Source of the DNA: Cephaloticoccus primus
GTDB lineage: Bacteria > Verrucomicrobiota > Verrucomicrobiia > Opitutales > Opitutaceae
Assembly: GCF_001580015.1 (NCBI RefSeq)
Contig: NZ_LSZQ01000015.1
Coordinates: forward strand, 1-36,570
Direction: 5' to 3'
Length of the DNA stretch: 36,570 bases
Shown: positions 1 through 8,148 of the stretch, in pieces
Position numbering within the stretch: the stretch's first letter is position 1
How the letters are laid out: each line of letters opens with the position of its first letter
Program-made: the position numbers and the translations under genes
Notes under the pieces: generated by a model
The model's database searches: none
The model's input: the letters and a program-made list of their open reading frames with translations, nothing else
What the model was told of the DNA's origin: nothing

Positions 1-172
1 GGCCGGGGCGGAGCTCCTTTACCGTGCGCGTCTCCACAAGGTCGGCACGCCCGAGCGGAAGCGGGCCCTTCGGTAAGGGATTCGCTTGGGAGGAGCATGG
101 CGCGCCAAGGAGCCCAAGCAGAGCCACGACTGGGGCGGCTGCGAAGAGCCGAAAACAACTCATCTTATTCAT
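1..172 (-). CDS. Secreted protein, N-terminal fragment (runs off the left edge)
   Basis: Reading the minus strand from the ATG at 172 gives an open frame to the window edge, about 57 residues. It begins MNKMSCFRLF, followed by a hydrophobic stretch (APVVALLGLLGAP) and a likely cleavage near CSSQA: a Sec signal peptide, possibly with a lipobox-like Cys. The first ten residues are identical to those of the downstream DUF2264-GH105 protein, and its upstream DNA is also related, so the two genes share a duplicated leader. The mature start (PLPLGRADLVETRTVKEL) faintly recalls the N-terminus of secreted phosphodiester-glycosidase-type proteins. That resemblance is from memory and weak. The rest of the gene lies outside the window, so the function is unknown. 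Confidence 0.55.
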   Translation of the reverse strand, partial: MNKMSCFRLFAAAPVVALLGLLGAPCSSQANPLPKGPLPLGRADLVETRTVKELRPG

Positions 173-214
173 ATGGATTTAGGGGGATCGGGGATTTAGG
201 GAATGAAGGGGAAT

Positions 215-238
215 ATCCTGCACATAGAAGTGCGGGAT
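215..238 (-). promoter_or_regulatory. Conserved upstream hairpin, copy A
   Basis: Arms ATCCTGCAC and GTGCGGGAT flank a 6-base spacer, with one imperfect pair. It lies 43 bp upstream of the ATG at 172. The same dyad with altered arms occurs upstream of the next gene (2900-2923), and the flank (GATTCCACGTAG, then CACTG and CAAGAG) is conserved too. It could be an operator for a dimeric regulator or a 5'-UTR hairpin. Confidence 0.5.
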
Positions 239-345
239 TCCACGTAGCTCACACTGCCCAAACACAAATAGCAAGAGACCATCTGCGTTCATTGGATGGA
301 AAATAGGAGTTAACCGTGCCTGCGTGTCGCGCGTTTGCTAACGCA

Positions 346-379
346 AAAGGCCCGTGCGCTGTGGTGCACACGGGCCTTT
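346..379 (-). terminator. Rho-independent terminator of the DUF2264-GH105 gene
   Basis: A perfect 11-bp stem (AAAGGCCCGTG pairing with CACGGGCCTTT) around a 12-base loop lies about 75 bp past the minus-strand stop at 456. On the minus strand the stem runs into CCTTTTGCG, a short T-run. The A-run on the other side means it could also stop plus-strand transcripts. Confidence 0.75.
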
Positions 380-455
380 GAATGAAGCCGTTGTGGAAGG
401 GGCGAATTACCGGGTCGCGGCTAGCACTCGCAACAACGGCGGCGGGGCTGTGCGC

Positions 456-2837
456 TCACTGTTTCGCAGCGTCCAGTTTGGTGATTTCGCTGGCGGCCAT
501 CAGCAGCGCACCAGTGCCGTAGTACTGGGTATCGTTCTTGCCTGCCTGTCTGGGGCCGGTGCCGATCTGCTGCACGTAGCCCAACTTGCCATTGGGATGG
601 AGCGCGCGCTTTAAAGCAGACCAGCCCTTTCGTACCGCGGGTTCGAAGCGTTCGCGGTCGAGCAGGCCGGCGTTGATGCCCCAAGCGAGGCCGTAGGTGA
701 AAAAGCCTGTGCCGCTCGTTTCAGGTGGAGAGCCCTCGGGGGACAACAGCGATGGTGACCAGTAGCCGTCTTCCTTTTGCAGTTCGATCAGACGCTCGGC
801 CATCTCTACAAACAGCCCGCGCATACGCTGTGCATCGGGACTGTTTGCCTCCAGCAGCGGCAATGAACGTGCCATCGCCGCAAACGCCCAACCGTTGCCA
901 CGAGACCAAAAGATCTTGTTTCCCTGATCGTCGCGCCTCTCGAAGTAGTTTTTGTCGCGGAAGTAGAGCTTTTCGACTGGGTCGTAGAGAAAATCAGTAG
1001 TGGCCCACCATTCGCGTAGAGCGTGGTCGCGGTAGCGCATATCGCCAGTCTGTTTGGACAGCTGGAACATTGCAGGCGGTGCCATGAAGAGCGCGTCGCA
1101 CCAGCTCCAGCGGCCTGGCGTTCCAGGGACCACAGCGCTCAAGGGGCCCCGCGGCGCTTCAGCCAATAGGCGCTCAAAGATTGCGATGGTCGGCGCAAGT
1201 GCTTCCTTGCCCGCACCATTGCGAGCCGTCCACAGGTAGGATTGTGTAATCGTCTGATTATCAGCATGAAGAAGACTGCCACTATTGGGCTGCCAACGGG
1301 TGTCGCGGCCCATCTTCAAGACCGCTTCACGAATATCGGCGGGCGCACCATCCGTATCAGCCAGCACGGTCATCCCGGCCCAGAATGCCCCGTGCTCCCA
1401 GCGACGCAGGTAGTTTATGGCATCGGGCTGCGTCAGTTGCCAGCGCGCAGCACGGACCGCAACCTCCAGCGGCGTTTCAGGTGCTGGCAGTCGGCCCATC
1501 GAGCGGGGGGCCCAAACATCGGTGTCGCCGCTCCAGAGCCGTTCCGAAGACGTCGGTTCATGCGGATCGCTCCAAAACGGGTCGTCGGGCGGTAGCCCGA
1601 GGGGCAGGAGAGCCACGCTGCACAGGTAAAGGCTGCCTGTGCTGAGGTAGCTTTCTGCCAGCAGGGGCTGGTGTCCCGACAGGCCGATCTGCAACCAGCC
1701 ATTTTCATCAAAGGTACCTGGTGCATCAAGCGTGCGCCGCATGGCACGGGTAAGTGCGGTGCGTACTGCCGCCGGTGGCGCGCCGGGAGTAATGATGTGG
1801 ACGGCTCCGTCTTCGGTGCGCTGAATCACTGGTTTTGGTAATTCGCGCCGCAATGCGATATCGGCAAGTAAGTGAAAGGCACCTGCGCGGTATACGATTG
1901 AGCGCGCGAGTGCCGGGAAGCTGCCATCGGGGGCGATCAGCCGCTCCTGCACCGCCGCGTAGCGTTGCGCCGCGGCCAGTGCCTCCCGTTGGAATTGGCG
2001 AAGGGCCTCGCTCTCGTGGGCTACCTCATCCAAGATACCAAGCAGCATTGGCTGGATGACGTAGGAGTTGTAGTAGCTCCAGCCAAAATGGGGTTCTCCA
2101 TAATACCCATCCCCGAGGTACCATTCCCGGAAATTTTCTAAAGTTGGTAGAAGGCGCGAGTCGTCGCGCGGCTCGCCGCCTCGGGCAAGGGCAAGCTCCA
2201 CAAAAGCCGGAAAGAACTGCCAGTTGCTTCCGCCAGGGAAGCCGACGCTGCGAGTTTCCTTTAAGCAAGCGATGAGGTTTGCCTGAACGCGAGGTTCCAG
2301 CTTTTCCCACAGCTCACGCGGGGCGCGAAAAGTGGCTAGCGACAGAAACGCAGAATCGACAAGTGACTGCCCGTAGCGCCCAAAGGTCATTCTATCGGGG
2401 GAGCTGGGGTCGGTCGCTGCATCAATTGCACGGCGGGCCGCTTCTGCGAGCTGCCCGCGCAGTTGGCCTTCGGGCGTGTCATCGGGCCCAAGCTCCAGCC
2501 AAGGGGCGATCCCCGCGAGAAGCCGCGCAAGTGCCTCCAGATAGGTAACACCGCCGGGACTGCCGACAGGGCCCGTCAAGTAGGAATGAGTCGCCCTCGT
2601 CTCGACGGGCATTCTCAGTCTGAGCTCGCGTTTATCGAGCGCGTCAAAAATCGGCTCGGCAAGTTTGGTGGCCCAAGCCACCCACTCTTGCCGGATTGCT
2701 GCCGGATCAGTTTCTTCATTCAGATTTGCAGGCGCCGAGGCCTGCGCATGGGCAAACAAAGGAAAACCAAGCACCGCAAAGAGCAGTGCGCGGACTGGGG
2801 TGGCTCTGAAGAGCCGGAAACAACTCATCTTATTCAT
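456..2837 (-). CDS. Secreted DUF2264-GH105 two-domain glycoside hydrolase
   Basis: 793 residues. Residues 1-31 form a signal peptide ending AHA-Q. Residues about 45-430 match DUF2264: NWQFFPAFVELAL, then HFGWSYYNSYVIQPMLL, then APDGSFPALARSIVYRAGA. Residues about 455-785 are a GH105 six-hairpin domain (unsaturated rhamnogalacturonyl or glucuronyl hydrolase): WCDALFMAPP at 579-588, with D581 the likely catalytic aspartate, SRGNGW at 645-650, PETSGTGFFTYG at 705-716 and a terminal YGTGALLMAASE. GH105 enzymes remove the unsaturated uronic sugar left by polysaccharide lyases, so a role in periplasmic pectin or rhamnogalacturonan breakdown is likely. The two domains are often separate proteins, so the fusion is of note. 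The leader is C-rich with no Shine-Dalgarno. A terminator follows at 346-379. Substrate is uncertain. Confidence 0.88.
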   Translation of the reverse strand: MNKMSCFRLFRATPVRALLFAVLGFPLFAHAQASAPANLNEETDPAAIRQEWVAWATKLAEPIFDALDKRELRLRMPVETRATHSYLTGPVGSPGGVTYLEALARLLAGIAPWLELGPDDTPEGQLRGQLAEAARRAIDAATDPSSPDRMTFGRYGQSLVDSAFLSLATFRAPRELWEKLEPRVQANLIACLKETRSVGFPGGSNWQFFPAFVELALARGGEPRDDSRLLPTLENFREWYLGDGYYGEPHFGWSYYNSYVIQPMLLGILDEVAHESEALRQFQREALAAAQRYAAVQERLIAPDGSFPALARSIVYRAGAFHLLADIALRRELPKPVIQRTEDGAVHIITPGAPPAAVRTALTRAMRRTLDAPGTFDENGWLQIGLSGHQPLLAESYLSTGSLYLCSVALLPLGLPPDDPFWSDPHEPTSSERLWSGDTDVWAPRSMGRLPAPETPLEVAVRAARWQLTQPDAINYLRRWEHGAFWAGMTVLADTDGAPADIREAVLKMGRDTRWQPNSGSLLHADNQTITQSYLWTARNGAGKEALAPTIAIFERLLAEAPRGPLSAVVPGTPGRWSWCDALFMAPPAMFQLSKQTGDMRYRDHALREWWATTDFLYDPVEKLYFRDKNYFERRDDQGNKIFWSRGNGWAFAAMARSLPLLEANSPDAQRMRGLFVEMAERLIELQKEDGYWSPSLLSPEGSPPETSGTGFFTYGLAWGINAGLLDRERFEPAVRKGWSALKRALHPNGKLGYVQQIGTGPRQAGKNDTQYYGTGALLMAASEITKLDAAKQ

Positions 2838-2885
2838 AGGGGTGAGGGGGGGCAGGGACTAATGGGGGGGGAGGGGAGGTGGGTT
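2838..2885. other. G-rich tract (C-rich leader of the GH105 gene)
   Basis: The plus strand carries several separate G-runs, including G7 and G8, within 48 bases directly upstream of the minus-strand ATG at 2837. The mRNA leader is therefore almost pure pyrimidine, and the opposite strand has the composition needed for a G-quadruplex. No ribosome-binding purine tract is present. Function unknown. Confidence 0.5.
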
Positions 2886-2899
2886 ACAGAAGGGGGAAC

Positions 2900-2923
2900 A
2901 TCCCGCATACAGAGATGCGGGAT
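2900..2923 (-). promoter_or_regulatory. Conserved upstream hairpin, copy B
   Basis: A perfect 9-bp dyad (ATCCCGCAT and ATGCGGGAT) with a 6-base spacer, 63 bp upstream of the DUF2264-GH105 start. Compared with the copy at 215-238, the innermost pair changes from T-A to C-G on both arms at once, so the symmetry has been preserved. Best read as an operator or 5'-UTR hairpin shared by two co-regulated secreted-protein genes. Confidence 0.55.
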
Positions 2924-3154
2924 TCCACGTAGCCCGCACTGTTTGAAAATGACAAGAGGGCTGGCGGAGGCTGAAGAGGAAAATTTCCGTGTTTGTATCG
3001 TCCTTCGGCATTACAAGCGCGGCACAACATGCTCGTTTTTGGCGAGTTCGGCCTCTGGGCGCTCACGCGCGGGCTGACGATGACTGACGTGGGGTTGTGC
3101 GTTTGTCTGTTAATGAGGTTGAGTCTCAGCCTTATTTGCCGTTTCCCTTGTCCT

Positions 3155-3180
3155 GCAAGATTTTATAAAATCCAACTTGC
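3155..3180 (+). promoter_or_regulatory. AT-rich palindrome in the nuo promoter region
   Basis: GATTTTATAAAATC (3159-3172) is a perfect 14-bp palindrome, about 75 bp upstream of the nuoB ATG. It is framed by GCAAG (3155) and CTTGC (ending 3180). The centre is AT-rich in a GC-rich setting and could contain a -10 element or an operator. A TTGCCG at about 3137 is a weak -35 candidate, but the spacing is not ideal. Divergent transcription from the GH105 gene starts in the same gap. Confidence 0.35.
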
Positions 3181-3245
3181 GCGGGATCGGGCGGCTCGTA
3201 ACGCTCTGCGCCGATTTTGTTTCGAGCAAACTGTGGCTTTCTCAC

Positions 3246-3758
3246 ATGGTAACACCGAACTCTGAATTGGCGTATAACAGCAAGATCGAGGGCGAGGTTG
3301 TCGTCACTCGGGCGGATGCTGTGATTAACTGGATCCGCAGCAATTCGGTGTGGCCGATGCCGATGGGGCTGGCCTGCTGCGGGATCGAGCTGATGGGGGT
3401 GGGCGGCTCGCGCTTCGACATCGCGCGCTTCGGCTCGGAGGTCATGCGTTTCTCGCCGCGGCAGAGTGATTGCATGATCGTGGCAGGTACGGTGACTTAC
3501 AAAATGGCCTCGGTGGTGCGCCGGATTTACGACCAGATGGCCGCGCCGAAGTGGGTGATCGCGATGGGTGCCTGCGCGTCTTCGGGCGGCATGTACCGCA
3601 GCTACGCGACCCTTCAGGGGGTCGACCGGATCTTGCCGGTTGACGTTTATGTGAGTGGCTGCCCGCCGCGGCCCGAGGCGCTGCTCGACGCGCTCATGAC
3701 CTTGCAAAACAAGATCCGGAAGGAGCCCGCGACGCGCAACCTGCTCCGCGCCGAATGA
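3246..3758 (+). CDS. nuoB: NADH-quinone oxidoreductase subunit B
   Basis: 170 residues, PSST/Nqo6 family; carries the terminal N2 [4Fe-4S] cluster that passes electrons to quinone. The four cluster cysteines are visible: C44 and C45 in [11 protein letters not shown]110 in GACASSGG and C139 in SGCPPRPE. I chose the ATG at 3246 ([10 protein letters not shown]) because earlier in-frame sequence does not resemble the family and the resulting length is typical. This is the first gene of a 13-gene operon. The usual nuoA is not upstream: the preceding 400 bp contain no NuoA-like membrane protein on either strand. The next gene, nuoC, follows after a 211-bp C-rich spacer. Confidence 0.96.
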   Translation: MVTPNSELAYNSKIEGEVVVTRADAVINWIRSNSVWPMPMGLACCGIELMGVGGSRFDIARFGSEVMRFSPRQSDCMIVAGTVTYKMASVVRRIYDQMAAPKWVIAMGACASSGGMYRSYATLQGVDRILPVDVYVSGCPPRPEALLDALMTLQNKIRKEPATRNLLRAE

Positions 3759-3969
3759 GGGGCGCCCTTTGCCGTAGACTCCTCCCGCCGTTTCCGATGC
3801 CCACACCGCGCCCCGCTTAACAAGCCAACATGCCGAGCGATTCGCCCCAACCGCCTCCGAAAAACGCACCGCACATCATCCGCTGATCCACACTCCCGCG
3901 CGCCGCCCTCCCTTTCCCACCAAGCCAATCTCCCCGCCCTCCCGCCCCTCCCGCCGCCGCCACACGCCA

Positions 3970-4599
3970 ATGTCCACCACCGTCGATATTCTCGCCAGCT
4001 TACAGGAACGTTTCCCGCAGGCGACCCCGCGCGCGAGCCTCGACCATCCGGCGCTGGACGTGCCGCCGGGCGAGTTGCTCGCGCTGATGCGCGTGCTGCG
4101 CGACGAGCGTGGGTACGATTTGCTCACTGACGTGACGGCGGTCGATTGGGGCGAGAGCGCGAGCCCGCGTTTCACGGCGGTTTACCACCTCTACTCGACG
4201 GCGACGCACGATTACTTGCGGATCGCCACGCCTTGCGCGGGAGACGATGCGGCGCCGAGCGTGCCCAGCGTCACAAGCCTATGGGCAGCGGCGGATTGGC
4301 ACGAGCGCGAGACTTACGACATGTTCGGGATCCGCTTCGAGGGGCACCCCGACCTGCGCCGCATCTTGATGTGGGAGGGCTACCCTTACCACCCGCTGCG
4401 CAAGGAGTTTCCGCTGGCGGGGATCGAGACCGAGTGGCCTGAGCCGGACGTGGCTGCCGAGACGCGCATTAGCGTAAAGCCCGCGCCGATGGCGGGCGGC
4501 CCCTTCGTCGCCTCCAGCGGCCAGGTAAACCTCAGCGAGGCCGAGCCCCGCGCCAAAGACGAGAGCTGGGACGAGTCTAACGAAAAGCCTGCTCCCTGA
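3970..4599 (+). CDS. nuoC: NADH-quinone oxidoreductase subunit C
   Basis: 209 residues, 30-kDa/Nqo5 family, part of the peripheral connecting module. The family signature is clear: ERETYDMFGIRFEGHPDLRR, followed by HPLRKEFPL. The ATG at 3970 has no Shine-Dalgarno; it is preceded by a long stretch of C and T with few purines. The C-terminal 40 residues are acidic and Pro/Ala-rich, an extension of no known role. NuoC is separate from NuoD here, unlike the fused enterobacterial NuoCD. Confidence 0.95.
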   Translation: MSTTVDILASLQERFPQATPRASLDHPALDVPPGELLALMRVLRDERGYDLLTDVTAVDWGESASPRFTAVYHLYSTATHDYLRIATPCAGDDAAPSVPSVTSLWAAADWHERETYDMFGIRFEGHPDLRRILMWEGYPYHPLRKEFPLAGIETEWPEPDVAAETRISVKPAPMAGGPFVASSGQVNLSEAEPRAKDESWDESNEKPAP

Positions 4600-4766
4600 A
4601 CCAAGCCCGCCGCCTCCCTCTCCTGAACGCCGTCAACCAAACCCGCATCCACGCCACTGCCCGCCCACTGCCCGCCCGCTCGCCATCCACGCCAATTTAG
4701 CCGCGCCGCTCTCCGCTACGACTCAGCCGCCCAAGCCGCTCCCGCCCCCTCCCTCACCAAATCTCA

Positions 4767-6020
4767 ATGGCCACCGAATTTAACTTTCTCGATACCGCTG
4801 CCAGGCACGCCAGTGCCCAGCAGAGCGCCGCTGTGGAGACGCCGGAGTTTGAGACCGAGAAGATGTCGCTCTCGATGGGGCCCTCGCACCCCTCGACCCA
4901 CGGCGTGCTTCGCCTGCAAATGGAGCTCGATGGGGAAGTCGTCACCGAGGCGCGCCCCGTCATCGGCTACCTGCATCGCGGCGACGAGAAGATCGCCGAG
5001 AACATGACCTACAACCAGTTCGTGCCCTACACGGACCGGCTCGATTATCTCGCCCCGCTGGCGAACAACATGGCCTACGCGATTGCGGTCGAGCGGCTCG
5101 CCGGGCTCGAAGTTCCCGAGCGCTGCCAGGCGATTCGCGTGATCACCGCCGAGCTCGCGCGCATCTCGGCGCACCTGATCGGGCTCGGCGCCTTCGGCAT
5201 CGATACGGGCGCGTGGACGATCTTCCTCTACACCTTTACCGAGCGCGAAAAGCTCTACCGGCTCTTTGAGGAGCTGACGGGCGCGCGCTTCACGACCAGC
5301 TACACGCGGATCGGCGGCGTGGCGCGCGATCTGCCGGAAGGCTGGACGGGGCGCGTGCTTGAGTTTTGCGACCAGTTTTTGCCGATCCTCGAAGAGATCC
5401 TCTCGCTGCTCACGCGTAACAAGATCTTTATGGATCGCACGGTCGGTGTCGGCGTGATCACCAGGGAAGACGCGCTCAGCTACGGGCTCACGGGGCCCAA
5501 CCTTCGCGGCTCGGGCGTCGCGGCTGACCTGCGCAAGGACCGCCCCTACAGCGGCTACGAGCGTTACGAGTTTGACGTGCCGGTGGGCTCGACGGGGGAT
5601 TCCTACGACCGCTATCTCGTGCGCGGCGAAGAGATGCGCCAGTCGGTGCGGATCATCCGCCAGGCGATTGAGCAGCTCCCCGATGGGGATTGGTATGCGC
5701 GCGATGCGCGGCGGATTTTCGCGCCGCCGAAGGACAAGATACTCAGCTCGATGGAAGAGCTGATCCAGAATTTCATGATCGTGACCGAGGGGCCGCAGAT
5801 GCCCGCGGGCGAGGTCTATTTTGAAGCCGAAAACCCGAAAGGCGCGCTCGGTTTTTACATCGTGAGCAAAGGCGGCGGCGTGCCCTACCGCCTGAAAATC
5901 CGCGCGCCCTCTTTCTGCAACCTCTCGATCCTGCCGAAAGTCTGCGCCGGAGCGATGATCTCCGATGTGGTCTCCATCCTGGGCTCGCTGGACTTCGTCA
6001 TGGGCGAGTGTGACCGCTAA
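4767..6020 (+). CDS. nuoD: NADH-quinone oxidoreductase subunit D
   Basis: 417 residues, 49-kDa/Nqo4 family, which forms much of the quinone-binding pocket with NuoB. Family motifs: GPSHPSTHGVLRL near the N-terminus (the quinone-contacting His region), GYLHRGDEKIAE, and a C-terminal SILGSLDFVMGECDR. The first 30 residues before MSLSMGPSHP are a short variable leader. Start ATG at 4767 follows a CCCTCCCTCACC-type tract with no Shine-Dalgarno. The spacer from nuoC is 167 bp and holds no gene. Confidence 0.96.
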   Translation: MATEFNFLDTAARHASAQQSAAVETPEFETEKMSLSMGPSHPSTHGVLRLQMELDGEVVTEARPVIGYLHRGDEKIAENMTYNQFVPYTDRLDYLAPLANNMAYAIAVERLAGLEVPERCQAIRVITAELARISAHLIGLGAFGIDTGAWTIFLYTFTEREKLYRLFEELTGARFTTSYTRIGGVARDLPEGWTGRVLEFCDQFLPILEEILSLLTRNKIFMDRTVGVGVITREDALSYGLTGPNLRGSGVAADLRKDRPYSGYERYEFDVPVGSTGDSYDRYLVRGEEMRQSVRIIRQAIEQLPDGDWYARDARRIFAPPKDKILSSMEELIQNFMIVTEGPQMPAGEVYFEAENPKGALGFYIVSKGGGVPYRLKIRAPSFCNLSILPKVCAGAMISDVVSILGSLDFVMGECDR

Positions 6021-6086
6021 AGCCGCTGCCGCCCCCCTCCTGATCGACCGCCGCACTGACCCGATTTTCCCGAGCTCCCCCGAGTG

Positions 6087-6620
6087 ATGAACCTTAAGCC
6101 CGAAACTCTCCAACGCATCGACGAGGTGATCACGCACTACCCCGTGAAGCGCAGTGCGACGCTGCCGCTGCTGCACCTCATCCAAGAGGACATCGGCTAC
6201 CTGCCTTCGGGCACCGCCGAGTGGGTCGCGGCCAAGCTCGAAATCGAGCCGATCAACGTCCACGGCGTGATCACGTTTTACCCGATGTTTCGCCAAAAGC
6301 CGATTGGGCGTCGGCACATCCGTGTCTGCCGCACGCTCTCCTGTGCGCTCAATGGCGGCTACAAGGTCTGCGATAAGTTGAAGGAAGAGTTTAACACCGA
6401 GCTCGGCGAAATCTCGCCCGATGGCGAAGTGACGATCGAGTTTGTCGAGTGCCTCGCGAGCTGCGGCTCCGGCCCCGTCCTCATGGTCGATGACGAGCTC
6501 CACGAGCGCGTCGATGTCGATAAGGCGCGGCAGATCGCCGCGCAAATCCGCGCCGAGTCTGCGGCTCGCGGCCCCGCGCCCGCCGCCGCATCGCCCGCTG
6601 CCGCCGCTGCCAGCGCCTGA
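6087..6620 (+). CDS. nuoE: NADH-quinone oxidoreductase subunit E
   Basis: 177 residues, 24-kDa/Nqo2 family, thioredoxin-like fold binding the N1a [2Fe-2S] cluster. Ligands are C81 and C86 (CRTLSC) and C122 and C126 (CLASC). The tail after residue about 155 is Ala/Pro-rich and probably disordered. A GTG sits immediately before the ATG at 6087; I prefer the ATG. The gene follows nuoD by 66 bp and precedes nuoF by 78 bp, and works with NuoF and NuoG in the NADH-oxidising module. Confidence 0.95.
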   Translation: MNLKPETLQRIDEVITHYPVKRSATLPLLHLIQEDIGYLPSGTAEWVAAKLEIEPINVHGVITFYPMFRQKPIGRRHIRVCRTLSCALNGGYKVCDKLKEEFNTELGEISPDGEVTIEFVECLASCGSGPVLMVDDELHERVDVDKARQIAAQIRAESAARGPAPAAASPAAAAASA

Positions 6621-6698
6621 GCCCTGCGGAAACCCGCTCCCGCGCACTACCGCCACCAGCCGCCCCTCCCTCATTTATCCGAAAAAAACTTCCCTCTC

Positions 6699-8051
6699 AT
6701 GCCCGAAGAGCGACGCCTCATTTTCAAGCACATCGACGAAGTCGGCTACACCAGCGACATCGACTGCTACTTGCGCCATGGTGGCTACGAGACGCTCCGG
6801 AAGGCCGTCGCCCAGAGCCCCGAAGACCTGCGCGAGGAGGTCAAAAAATCCGGCCTGCGCGGGCGCGGCGGAGCGGGCTTCCCCTGCGGGGTGAAGTGGT
6901 CGCTCGTCGACCGCAAAAGCGGCAAGCCCATCTACCTGATCGTCAATGCGGACGAGTCCGAGCCGGGCACCTTTAAAGACCGCTACATCATCCACCAGGA
7001 CCCGCACCAGCTCATCGAGGGGATCATGATCTCCTGCTTCGCGAACGGCGTGAAGCAGGCCTACATCTACATCCGCGGCGAGTTCCCGCACGGGGCGAAA
7101 ATCCTGGAGCGCGCGATTGCCGAGGCCCGCGCGAAAAACTTCGTCGGGCCCAATATTCTCGGCACCGATTACTCCTGCGAGATCTTCGTCCACCGCGGCG
7201 CGGGCGCCTACATCTGCGGCGAGGAGACGGGCCTGATCGAGTCGCTCGAAGGCAAGCGCGCCAACCCGCGGATCAAGCCGCCGTACTTCCCCGCCGTGCT
7301 CGGGCTCTACCAGTGCCCGACCATCGTCAACAACGTCGAGACGATGTGCCAGGTCCGGCACGTCATCGACATGGGCGGCGAGGCTTTTTCGAAAACCGGC
7401 ACGCCGGGCAACACCGGCACGCGCATCTTCTGCGTCTCGGGCCACGTCAAGCGGCCCGGCTACTACGAGTTTGAGTGCGGCAAGATCACGATGGGCGAGC
7501 TGCTCTACGACGTGTGCGGCGGCCCGCTGGAGGGGCGGCAGTTCAAGGGCGTGATCCCGGGCGGTTCTTCGGCGAAAGTGCTGCGCTTCGGCGAGCGTTT
7601 CAAAGGCAAGCGCAAGCAAGGCGCGGACATGGTCGAGTTTGACTGGGGCGTGGAGGACGTGCCGATGGACTTCGACTCGCTGGCGGCCATCGGCTCGATG
7701 GGCGGCTCCGGCGGCGTCATCGTCATGGACGACAGCGTCAGCATGGTCGAGGCGCTCGCCAACATAAACGCCTTTTACTCGCACGAGAGCTGTGGCCAGT
7801 GCACGCCCTGCCGCGAAGGCTCGCTGTGGATGAAGCGCATCTCCTCGCGGATGGTTCACGGCCAGGCGCGCGCGGAGGATGCGGCCCTGCTCAAGAGCGT
7901 CGCCGATCAGATCCCCGGGCGCACGATCTGCGCCTTTGGCGAGGGCTGCTCGTGGCCCACGCAGAGCTTCCTCATCAAGTTCAAGGACGAGTTCGAGAGC
8001 TACTACCAAAGCAAGGAGTCGCGCCCCGCCGAGGCCCTGCAACTTGTCTAA
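6699..8051 (+). CDS. nuoF: NADH-quinone oxidoreductase subunit F
   Basis: 450 residues, 51-kDa/Nqo1 family; binds NADH, FMN and the N3 [4Fe-4S] cluster and is where electrons enter complex I. Visible sites: GRGGAGFPCG at 55-64 (nucleotide-binding glycine loop), NADESEPGTFKDR at 83-95 (FMN site), and cluster cysteines C365, C368 and C371 (SCGQCTPC) with C411 (RTICAFGEG). Length is typical. Start ATG at 6699 follows an A-run and a pyrimidine tract (ACTTCCCTCTC), again without a Shine-Dalgarno. Confidence 0.97.
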   Translation: MPEERRLIFKHIDEVGYTSDIDCYLRHGGYETLRKAVAQSPEDLREEVKKSGLRGRGGAGFPCGVKWSLVDRKSGKPIYLIVNADESEPGTFKDRYIIHQDPHQLIEGIMISCFANGVKQAYIYIRGEFPHGAKILERAIAEARAKNFVGPNILGTDYSCEIFVHRGAGAYICGEETGLIESLEGKRANPRIKPPYFPAVLGLYQCPTIVNNVETMCQVRHVIDMGGEAFSKTGTPGNTGTRIFCVSGHVKRPGYYEFECGKITMGELLYDVCGGPLEGRQFKGVIPGGSSAKVLRFGERFKGKRKQGADMVEFDWGVEDVPMDFDSLAAIGSMGGSGGVIVMDDSVSMVEALANINAFYSHESCGQCTPCREGSLWMKRISSRMVHGQARAEDAALLKSVADQIPGRTICAFGEGCSWPTQSFLIKFKDEFESYYQSKESRPAEALQLV

Positions 8052-8148
8052 CGCACAATCCATTTTCCCGCGCTTCCCGCTGCCGCACGCCACCGCGCCC
8101 TCCCGCCCCTCCCGCCCGCGCAACAATTTAAATCAGTCGAAGACTGCC

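Noticed and set aside
2463-3077. Possible nuoA upstream of nuoB
   Set aside because: The open frames here translate to Arg/Gly-rich or mixed peptides without the three helices or the conserved acidic motif of NuoA.
4764-6674. 636-codon open frame on the minus strand opposite nuoD/nuoE
   Set aside because: Long antisense frames are expected in high-GC coding DNA. The translation is Arg/His/Asp-rich, with no family resemblance, and it spans a gene boundary.
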